Shown here: piece by piece, positions 1 to 5,671 of the stretch | How positions within the stretch are numbered: the stretch's first letter is position 1 | Layout: every line of letters starts with the position of its first letter | NCBI GenBank assembly: GCA_017860675.1 | Contig: JAGDMV010000111.1 | Location: 1 to 6,137 of the forward strand | Source of the DNA: Chloroflexota bacterium | GTDB lineage: Bacteria > Chloroflexota > Limnocylindria > Limnocylindrales > CSP1-4 | DNA length: 6,137 nt | Reading direction: 5' to 3' | Made by a program: the position numbers and the translations under genes | The notes under the pieces: generated by a model | The model's input: the letters and a program-made list of their open reading frames with translations, nothing else | The model's database searches: none | What the model was told of the DNA's origin: nothing

Positions 1-18
1 CTCGCGTGCTACGGTGCC

Positions 19-879
19 ATGATGAACCTCCTCGAACAGGGCCTGCACACGCGGACCGCGCCGTCCGAGGCACGGGAGAGCACCATCAACGGCGCCGCCA
101 ACGAGAGCCGCCTGCCCGCCCTCTACCTCGGCCACGGGGCGCCGATGCTCCTCGACGATCCCGCCTGGCCCGGCGAGCTCGCCGCCTGGGCGCGGGCCCT
201 GCCGCGCCCGTCTGCCATCCTCGTGGTCAGCGCCCACTGGCAGGCCGCGCCGATCTCGCTCGGCGCCACGACCCGGGTCCCGCTGATCTACGACTTCTAC
301 GGCTTCCCCGAGCACTACTACCGGCTCACCTACGACTCGCCCGGGGCGCCCGAGCTGGCGGCGAGAGTACGGGCGCTCATGCCGGCCGGCGAGCCCGTGG
401 CCGAGCGACCTGAGCGCGGCCTCGATCACGGCGCCTGGGTGCCGCTCAAGGTCATGTACCCCGAGGCGGACGTGCCGGTCCTCCAGGTGTCGATGCCCGA
501 CCTGGAGCCGGCGAACCTGTTCGCCGTCGGGCAGCGCCTGGCCCCGCTGCGCGACGAGGGCGTGCTGATCGTCGGCAGCGGCTTCATGACCCATGGCCTG
601 CCCTTCATCCACGAGTACTTCGCCGGGAAGCCGGGCATGCCGGCCTGGTCGGCCGACTTCGACCTGTGGGCGACCGACGTGCTCCGGCGCGGCGATCTCG
701 ACGCCCTGTTCGACTTCCGCGCCCGCGCGCCGGGCATGCCCTACGCCCACCCGACGGTGGAGCACTTCGCGCCCCTGTTCGTGACGGTCGGGGCGGCGAC
801 CGACCCGAGTGCAGCCCCGACCTTCACCATCGACGGCTACTGGTACGGACTGGCCAAGCGCTCGTTCCAGGTGCGCTGA
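19..879 (+). CDS. DODA/YgiD-type class III extradiol ring-cleavage dioxygenase
   Basis: Probable cytoplasmic metalloenzyme of the 4,5-DOPA extradiol dioxygenase family (LigB superfamily), which opens catechol-type rings next to the hydroxyls using non-haem Fe(II) or Zn. The 286-residue product shows the family landmarks in order: LPALYLGHGAPM at 32-43, VVSAHW at 69-74, YDFYGFPEHYY at 91-101, LDHGAWVPL at 135-143, VGSGFMTHGL at 185-194 and PTVEHFAPLF at 245-254. From family knowledge, H39, H73 and H249 are the likely metal ligands, and H137 and H192 are conserved active-site histidines. The core matches the usual length of about 260, with roughly 30 extra N-terminal residues. Start is uncertain: ATG at 19 or 22 has no clear Shine-Dalgarno sequence, and the frame is open back to base 1, so the true start could lie upstream. 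It converges on the next gene. The true substrate cannot be read from sequence; many homologues have no assigned role. Confidence 0.9.
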   Translation: MMNLLEQGLHTRTAPSEARESTINGAANESRLPALYLGHGAPMLLDDPAWPGELAAWARALPRPSAILVVSAHWQAAPISLGATTRVPLIYDFYGFPEHYYRLTYDSPGAPELAARVRALMPAGEPVAERPERGLDHGAWVPLKVMYPEADVPVLQVSMPDLEPANLFAVGQRLAPLRDEGVLIVGSGFMTHGLPFIHEYFAGKPGMPAWSADFDLWATDVLRRGDLDALFDFRARAPGMPYAHPTVEHFAPLFVTVGAATDPSAAPTFTIDGYWYGLAKRSFQVR

Positions 880-886
880 ACGATGA

Positions 887-901
887 CGGGGCCGAGCCCC
901 G
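887..901. terminator. GC hairpin between convergent genes
   Basis: A perfect 6-bp inverted repeat, CGGGGC-CGA-GCCCCG, starts 7 bases after the stop of the dioxygenase gene and 27 bases past the stop of the convergent minus-strand gene. Its place in the 49-bp convergent gap suggests a transcription end point for one or both genes. No run of T follows on either strand, so it is not a classical intrinsic terminator. Termination is inferred from position. Confidence 0.45.
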
Positions 902-928
902 ACCGAGCGCGTGGCCCGCGGCTGGACC

Positions 929-2275
929 TCAGGCGCGGGCGGCGAGGTCCTCCAGGTAGGCCCTGATCCCCGGCACCTCCAGAAGCCGCTGGCGGAAGTA
1001 GTCGTTGACCGCCCCCAGCACCTCGCCCTGGACCTGGCCCACGCCCGCGGCGCGCTCCATCGAGCTCCGCCGGTGGGCGATGTTGTCGCGTACCGCGAGC
1101 AGGTTGCGGACGGTCTCGGCCTCGGCCCTTCCCTCGAGCGCCTGCACCGCCGACATGATCAGCGTGTCCACCTGGCGGAGGATCATCTCGACGTCGAACT
1201 CGGCACCCGGCCGGTCCGCCTCGTCGAGCGTCCGGATGAGCGCGCCGACCTGGTAGAGGACGGTCGTCGGCTCGTCGAAGAGCTCGCGCAGGTAGGCCGC
1301 TTCGGCGTAGCGGCCGGTCAGCCGGAAGATGTTGTAGAGCCGTCGCGCGACCTTGCCGTAGTTGGGGTCTTTCGTCGTGTACTTGACGACCTCGTGCTCG
1401 AGCTGGGCGACGTAGTCATCGACTGCGTCGGCCGACAGCTCGTCGACCAGGCGCCGGAAGAGCGGCAGCGTGTCGGCCTCGAGGTAGACCTCCTGGAAGT
1501 ACGGGTCGATGGCGCCGTCGAGGGAGGTGATCGTGCCGTCCTGCGCCTCCCAGGTCACGTCGAGGACGTTGCTGGCGTTGGCCAGGGCGTGCCGGGCCGG
1601 GTCGGCCACGATCCAGTCGAGCTTGCACCAGCCAGGGTCGGCGGAGGCCTCCTCCCAGGTGATCGCTTCCGGCCTGCCGTCGCGGATGACCTCGACCCGG
1701 CCGGCCGCGACCTCCTCGGCCGTCCAGCTGATCGGCCCCCCGGCTCGAACCGGCACCCCGCCGCGTTCGGCGTCGCGGGGGTAGCTGCCGAACTTCAGCT
1801 CCCAGAAGCGGTAGGTGGGCCCGACGAGGGTCGAGAGGGCCTTCTCCCGCATGACGCCGGCCAGGATCGTGCAGGCCGCCTCGCGGGTCGGGGCCACGAT
1901 GTGGACGCGCTCGAAGTAGTCGCAGTCGCCGGGGTAGACCTGGACCTTGCCCTGGGCGGCGGAGCCGGAGATGGCGAGCGCCGTGCGGACCTCGGGCGGG
2001 CGATCGGGCAGGCCCACGATCTCGCCGATGGCCCGGAAGCGGGCCAGGTCCGCGGCGGTGAAGTCGAGCATCGTGACCCTGTGGCCGTAGACGCCCGTGT
2101 CGACGTCGACGACCAGGTCGCCGCCGGCCGACTCGGTCCGCAGCGCGGCTACCCAGCGGGCCGCCTCCACCTCGTCGAGCTCGACGCCCAGGCGACGGGC
2201 GGACTCGATCACCCCGGCCAGGGCGCCTTCGTCGTGATCGATCGGATCGGGCAGGGGCGGTGCGTCGTCGCTCAT
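929..2275 (-). CDS. Unrecognised 448-aa protein with nucleotidyltransferase-like motifs
   Basis: I do not recognise the family by name. The N-terminal half carries ALAISGSAAQG (99-109), then GDCDYFERVHI (116-126), and later CKLDWIV (217-223). A GS, then two acidic residues spaced D117-x-D119 twelve residues later, then a lone Asp in a predicted strand (D220), is the pattern of the DNA polymerase beta nucleotidyltransferase fold, where the three carboxylates bind metal. The remainder, about 260-448, looks mainly helical and soluble, including YGKVARRLYNIFRLTGRYAEA (within 306-326). No signal peptide or membrane segment is visible, so it is probably cytoplasmic. The start is set at the second of two tandem ATGs because AGGAG (2285-2281 on the minus strand) lies 5 bases before it but only 2 before the first ATG (2278). 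It is divergent from a DEDDh exonuclease. That it is coding is well supported by natural composition over 448 codons; the nucleotidyltransferase call is inference, and substrate is unknown. Confidence 0.75.
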   Translation of the reverse strand: MSDDAPPLPDPIDHDEGALAGVIESARRLGVELDEVEAARWVAALRTESAGGDLVVDVDTGVYGHRVTMLDFTAADLARFRAIGEIVGLPDRPPEVRTALAISGSAAQGKVQVYPGDCDYFERVHIVAPTREAACTILAGVMREKALSTLVGPTYRFWELKFGSYPRDAERGGVPVRAGGPISWTAEEVAAGRVEVIRDGRPEAITWEEASADPGWCKLDWIVADPARHALANASNVLDVTWEAQDGTITSLDGAIDPYFQEVYLEADTLPLFRRLVDELSADAVDDYVAQLEHEVVKYTTKDPNYGKVARRLYNIFRLTGRYAEAAYLRELFDEPTTVLYQVGALIRTLDEADRPGAEFDVEMILRQVDTLIMSAVQALEGRAEAETVRNLLAVRDNIAHRRSSMERAAGVGQVQGEVLGAVNDYFRQRLLEVPGIRAYLEDLAARA

Positions 2276-2319
2276 CATGTCTCCTAGTATCGATCGATCA
2301 GCGTGATGAGGGAGGGCCA
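2276..2319. promoter_or_regulatory. Divergent intergenic region with two Shine-Dalgarno sites and a palindrome
   Basis: This 44-bp spacer must hold the 5' signals of both flanking genes. On the minus strand AGGAG (2285-2281) serves the nucleotidyltransferase-like gene. On the plus strand GAGGGAGGG (2308-2316) precedes the exonuclease GTG at 2320. Between them lies the perfect 10-bp palindrome ATCGATCGAT (2289-2298), in one of the few AT-richer patches of the window. TAGTAT at 2285-2290 matches 4 of 6 bases of a -10 box on the plus strand, but I see no convincing -35 element. An operator or promoter here is inference. Confidence 0.4.
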
Positions 2320-2892
2320 GTGCACAGCGAGACCTGGATCAGCGTCGACGTCGAGGCATCGGGGCCGACGCCTGGCACCGGCAGCTTGCTGGCGATCGGC
2401 GCCTGCCTGGTCGAGCGCCCCGAGGAGACGATCGAGCTCATGCTGCGGCCCGATCCGGCGCTCCCGTGGCGGGCCGACGCCGAAGCCGTCCATGGTCTCA
2501 GTCGTGAGCGGCTCGACCGGGAGGGGCTCGAGCCGAAGGTGGCGATGGAGCAGCTGGCACGCTGGCTCGAGCGGGTGGTGCCGCCTGGCAGCCGGCCCGT
2601 GTTCGTCGCCTTCAACGCCGCCTTCGACTGGATGTTCGTTGCCGACTACGCCTGGCGGCACCTCGGGCGCAACCCGTTCGGGATCAGCGCCCTGGACATC
2701 AAGGCGCTGTACCTGGGCCGCCACCTCGACAGCGTCGGTCGCTGGGCCGCCACGACCCGCGAGCAGGTCCTCGAGCGCTACCCGGTCGACCTCCCACACA
2801 CGCATCGCGCGCTCGACGACGCGCGCGAGCAGGCGGCGATCTGCCGGCGCATCCTCGAGGCGACGAGGAGCAGCGAAGGCGGCTCGAGCTAG
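2320..2892 (+). CDS. DnaQ-like DEDDh 3'-5' exonuclease
   Basis: A 190-residue protein consisting of one RNase T/DnaQ exonuclease domain, which removes nucleotides from 3' ends of DNA or RNA with two metal ions. Exo I is ISVDVEASGP with D10 and E12; Exo II is FVAFNAAFDWMF with D103; Exo III is HTHRALDDA with H162 and D167 in the H-x4-D spacing of the DEDDh subgroup. AVHGLSRE (56-63) matches the usual VHGI segment. All catalytic residues are present. It is a stand-alone domain, shorter than proteins with extra BRCT or polymerase modules. The GTG start at 2320 was chosen because GAGGGAGGG lies just upstream and the exonuclease fold begins a few residues later; an upstream in-frame ATG at 2260 would overlap the divergent gene and add 20 unrelated residues. 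Candidate roles are proofreading, repair or RNA trimming; sequence does not decide. It shares its promoter region with the nucleotidyltransferase-like gene. Confidence 0.9.
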   Translation: MHSETWISVDVEASGPTPGTGSLLAIGACLVERPEETIELMLRPDPALPWRADAEAVHGLSRERLDREGLEPKVAMEQLARWLERVVPPGSRPVFVAFNAAFDWMFVADYAWRHLGRNPFGISALDIKALYLGRHLDSVGRWAATTREQVLERYPVDLPHTHRALDDAREQAAICRRILEATRSSEGGSS

Positions 2893-3232
2893 CCCGGAGG
2901 CAGGCCCCCGGCGGGTGCGGACCCGGCGTCGCGCGTCCCGGCCGCCCCCGCCGGCCCGGCCACCCCAGCGCCAGCAGACCCGGCTCAGCCCCAGTCGGCG
3001 GGGTCCCAGGTCATGGACCGGCCGGCCGGCGGCCGGCACACCGGGGAGATGGTGCCGGCGCTCGGTGGCTGTCGAAACCGGCCATCGGTACGGCCCTGGC
3101 CCGCCGAATGGCAGGATTGGCGAGCCGTCGTCCGGCCCGGGTGTCGCGGCTCGCCCGGGTCGGCGCCTGTCGTGCGGGAACGGTCGCGCGCGTCAGCGGC
3201 AACCGGTGCGACGCGGCAGGCGTCGAGAGGCC
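2893..3232. other. GC-rich non-coding stretch upstream of the serpin gene
   Basis: No protein gene or RNA gene could be supported in these 340 bases. The serpin frame remains open across it, but translation gives Arg/Pro/Gly-rich low-complexity sequence as expected of random high-GC DNA. It holds a weak hairpin CGGGT-GCGG-ACCCG (2912-2925), 20 bases after the exonuclease stop, with no T run, and the 12-bp palindrome CCGGCCGGCCGG (3018-3029) inside a run of CCGG/GGCC units. The serpin promoter presumably lies here, but no clear -35/-10 pair is visible. GAGAGG (3225-3230) is only 2 bases before the serpin ATG, a poorly spaced ribosome site. Confidence 0.5.
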
Positions 3233-4513
3233 ATGAAGACGAAGCTCGCCGCCCTCGTGTCGTTGGCCGTCCTCCTGTCTGCCTGTTCGACCACCGCCTC
3301 GCCCTCGCCGGGCGGCGACATCTCCCTCGCCCGCGCCGACGTTCCCCGTGCCTCGGCTTCTCCCGAGGACGCAGAGGCCGGCGCCGCGGCCATCAACGCC
3401 TTCGGCCTTGACCTCTACCTGGCGATCACCCCCGGTTCCTCGAACGCCGTCTTCTCCCCGGCCAGCATCGCCCTTGCCCTGGGCATGGCGCGCGCCGGCG
3501 CCCGCGGCCAGACTGCGGCCGAGATGGACGCGGTCCTCCACGACCTTGCCAGCGACGAGCATGCTGCCTGGCTCAACGCCCTCGACAAGGCGCTGGCGGA
3601 ACGCAACGGGACCTACCAGGACCAGGGCGGCAACTCCCTGCCGGTCGCGCTCAGGATCGCCAACGCGCCGTTCGCCCAGCAGGGGATGGCGCTGGAGCAG
3701 GCGTTCCTCGACGCCCTGGCGGAGCGCTTCGGGGCCGGCCTGCGGCTCGTCGACTACGTGGACGACACCGAGGGGGCTCGCAAGCGGATCAACGGCTGGG
3801 TTGCCGAGCAGACCGAGCAGCGCATCCCCGAGCTGCTTCCCGCCGGCGTCCTGACGCCGCTCAGCCGCCTCACGCTGGTGAACGCGATCTACCTCAAGGC
3901 CCCCTGGCTGACCCCGTTCCCGGCCGAGGCCACCACCGACGGGGCGTTCACCCGCCCCGATGGCTCGACCGTCAGCGTGCCCCTGATGGCGGTCTCGGAG
4001 TCGATGCACTACGGGGCGGGGACCGGCTGGCGCGCGGTCGACATCCCCTACGCCAGCGGTGCGCTGACCATGACCGTCATCGTCCCCGACGACCTGGCGA
4101 CCTTCGAGCACGAACTCACGGCCGAGAGCCTCGCCGCCATCACCGGGGCGCTCACCGATACGCAGGTGTCGCTCACCTTCCCCCGCTTCTCGATCGAGAC
4201 GAAGACGGACCTTGCCGCAGTCCTGGGCCGGCTGGGAATGCCCTCCGCCTTCGACGACCGGGCCGACTTCAGCGGGATCACCACCGCCGAGAAGCTCCTC
4301 ATCTCGGCCGTGATCCACCAGGCCAACATCGACGTCGACGAGAAGGGGACCGAGGCGGCCGCCGCGACCGCCGTCGTGATGCGGGCGACGGGCATGCCGG
4401 CCGAGCCGGTGACGCTGCGCGTGGACCGGCCGTTCATCTTCGCCCTGCGCGATGTCCCCACCGGTGCGATCCTCTTCCTCGGGCGCGTCACCGACCCGTC
4501 GATCGGCCGCTGA
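3233..4513 (+). CDS. Serpin-family protease inhibitor, predicted lipoprotein
   Basis: A complete 426-residue serpin, predicted to be exported and lipid-anchored at the outer face of the membrane, where it would trap serine or cysteine proteases by the suicide mechanism of the family. Residues 1-18 form a lipoprotein signal peptide (MKTK, hydrophobic core, LLSAC with C18 as the only cysteine), followed by a Ser/Pro-rich linker to about 45. Serpin landmarks: NAVFSPASIALALGMARAGARG (within 71-92), LTLVNAIYLKAPW (213-225), and DRPFIFALRD (398-407). The reactive-centre hinge is EKGTEAAAATA (370-380): E at P17, G at P15, T at P14 and small residues at P12-P9, as in inhibitory serpins. Counting from P17 puts the scissile bond at T386-G387, but the segment to the PF strand is about 3 residues longer than in alpha-1-antitrypsin, so R384 or M388 cannot be excluded as P1. 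ATG 3233 is fixed by the signal peptide. It is probably transcribed alone. Confidence 0.96.
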   Translation: MKTKLAALVSLAVLLSACSTTASPSPGGDISLARADVPRASASPEDAEAGAAAINAFGLDLYLAITPGSSNAVFSPASIALALGMARAGARGQTAAEMDAVLHDLASDEHAAWLNALDKALAERNGTYQDQGGNSLPVALRIANAPFAQQGMALEQAFLDALAERFGAGLRLVDYVDDTEGARKRINGWVAEQTEQRIPELLPAGVLTPLSRLTLVNAIYLKAPWLTPFPAEATTDGAFTRPDGSTVSVPLMAVSESMHYGAGTGWRAVDIPYASGALTMTVIVPDDLATFEHELTAESLAAITGALTDTQVSLTFPRFSIETKTDLAAVLGRLGMPSAFDDRADFSGITTAEKLLISAVIHQANIDVDEKGTEAAAATAVVMRATGMPAEPVTLRVDRPFIFALRDVPTGAILFLGRVTDPSIGR

Positions 4514-4649
4514 CGAGGGCCGGGTCCGGCCGGCGCCCGCACGCAGCTCGGGGAGGGAACGGTGGGCGGCTCGACGCTGGACTGCTCAGTGGCCCGGCAG
4601 GCGCCGGAGGCGCAGGCGTGAGGCGATCGCCGCCGGGCGGCGGGCAGCC
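4514..4649. other. Spacer between serpin and kinase genes, with a GC hairpin
   Basis: A 136-bp gap with no supported gene. GGCCGG-GT-CCGGCC (4518-4531) begins 4 bases after the serpin stop and could fold as a tight hairpin, marking a possible end of the serpin transcript; there is no T run. The rest is GC-rich. The kinase frame is open through this region up to an ATG inside the serpin gene (4452), but the translation is Arg-rich and unlike a kinase. No good Shine-Dalgarno sequence precedes the kinase GTG. Confidence 0.35.
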
Positions 4650-5645
4650 GTGATCCCGCGATCGCGCCCGATCCGCCCGCGGCGCAGCCGGCCCCCCGAG
4701 GTCGTCCACGTCGGCGCCGCCTGCCGCGACGTCTCGGACGATGACCCGCGGGGCTGGCGGCTCGGCGGGGGCGTCACCTACGCGGCGTTGACCACGGCGC
4801 GGCTCGGCCTCCGGACGGTGGCCGTGGTGGGAGCGGACGCGGCCGCGGCCACGGCCCCGGAGCTGGACGCATTGCGCGTGGCCGGTGTCGATCTGCTCCT
4901 GGTGCCGCTGGCCGAGGGGCCCGTCTTCCACAACGTCGAGCTGCCGACCGGTCGCGTCCAGACCTGCGTGGCGCCGGGGCTGCCGCTGCCGGTCGTTCCG
5001 CTGCCGGAAAGCTGGCGCCACGCCGCCGCCTGGTCGATGGCACCCGTCGCCGGCGAGGTCGAAGAGGAGTGGGCGTCGGTCGTGCCGGACGGCTCATACC
5101 TTGGCGTCGCTTGGCAGGGCTTCCTGCGCGAGCTCGTGGCCGGCGAGCGGGTGGCCCGGCGGGCTCCCGCGCCGAACCGGCTCATCGCCCGGGCCGACCT
5201 GGTCGGCGTCAGCCACCACGATCTCGATCCGGCCTTGCCGCTCGCGGAGCTGTACCCGCTGCTGCGGCCGGGAGCGGTCCTGATCGTGACCCAGGGCCAC
5301 GAGGGCGGCGTGGCGGTGACCCTCGGCGACGACCGGACGGCGCACCGTCGCGTGCGCTACCGGGCTGACCGGGCCGACCGCGAGGTCGACCCGACCGGGG
5401 CCGGCGACACGTTCCTGGCGGCCCTCCTGTCGACTGCCGTGCGGCGGGCCGTCGCCGGGCGTCCGCCCAGCCGGCGGCTCGACCTGCCCTTCGCCACGGC
5501 GGCTGCCTCGCTCGCGGTCGAGGGACACGGGCTGGCAGGCGTCCCCGACCGGGCGGCGGTGCTGGCGCGGATGGCTCGCGAGCGGGTCGGGCGCATCGTC
5601 AGGCCGAGCCGGGCAGACCACGTCGGCTCGTACGAGCGCGGCTGA
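4650..5645 (+). CDS. PfkB-family (ribokinase-like) carbohydrate kinase
   Basis: A 331-residue cytoplasmic kinase of the ribokinase/PfkB superfamily, which transfers the ATP gamma-phosphate to a sugar, sugar alcohol or nucleoside hydroxyl. The N-terminal substrate region is LGGGVTYAALTTARLGL (38-54) followed by TVAVVGAD (56-63). The C-terminal signature DPTGAGDTFLAAL is at 247-259, with D253 the expected catalytic base and GAG the anion hole. LIVTQGHEGGVAVTL (211-225) is the strand and loop before the ATP site. Length fits the family (about 300-340). The GTG at 4650 is the only plausible in-frame start upstream of the first fold strand (EVVHVGAA, 17-24); it leaves a basic 16-residue lead (RSRPIRPRRSRPP) and lacks a clear ribosome site, so the start is uncertain. 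The substrate is not identifiable; GGG-V-T-Y in place of the common GGNxxN recalls inositol- and nucleoside-type members, weak evidence only. It converges on the next gene after 26 bp. Confidence 0.88.
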   Translation: MIPRSRPIRPRRSRPPEVVHVGAACRDVSDDDPRGWRLGGGVTYAALTTARLGLRTVAVVGADAAAATAPELDALRVAGVDLLLVPLAEGPVFHNVELPTGRVQTCVAPGLPLPVVPLPESWRHAAAWSMAPVAGEVEEEWASVVPDGSYLGVAWQGFLRELVAGERVARRAPAPNRLIARADLVGVSHHDLDPALPLAELYPLLRPGAVLIVTQGHEGGVAVTLGDDRTAHRRVRYRADRADREVDPTGAGDTFLAALLSTAVRRAVAGRPPSRRLDLPFATAAASLAVEGHGLAGVPDRAAVLARMARERVGRIVRPSRADHVGSYERG

Positions 5646-5671
5646 GCAGACGCTGCAAGCGCGCCCCTGCT

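Noticed and set aside
911..2287. A 458-codon open frame on the plus strand antisense to the whole nucleotidyltransferase-like gene
   Set aside because: It is the mirror of a GC-rich coding frame: the translation is Arg/Val/Asp/Gly-rich, with no recognisable motif. The minus-strand frame has natural composition, a Shine-Dalgarno sequence and catalytic-type motifs.
2284..3039. A 251-codon minus-strand open frame antisense to the exonuclease
   Set aside because: Arg/Gly/Pro-rich shadow of a gene whose catalytic motifs are all on the plus strand.
3014..3045. GGCC/CCGG-rich run as a regulatory repeat or mobile-element end
   Set aside because: Short palindromic CCGG tracts are expected by chance in DNA this rich in GC, and I found no matching copy or flanking direct repeat in the window.
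2303..3232. Long in-frame open extension upstream of the serpin, which would give a 736-residue fusion
   Set aside because: It overlaps the exonuclease gene out of frame and reads as Arg/Ser/Pro low-complexity sequence. The lipoprotein signal peptide beginning at 3233 marks the true N-terminus.
3011..4318. A 435-codon minus-strand open frame antisense to the serpin
   Set aside because: Compositional shadow with Gly/Arg/Val/Glu-rich translation and no domain pattern. The serpin on the plus strand is unambiguous.
4452..4649. Upstream ATG start for the kinase, adding 66 residues
   Set aside because: It would overlap the 3' end of the serpin gene by 62 bases, and the added residues are an Arg-rich run unlike any kinase N-terminus.
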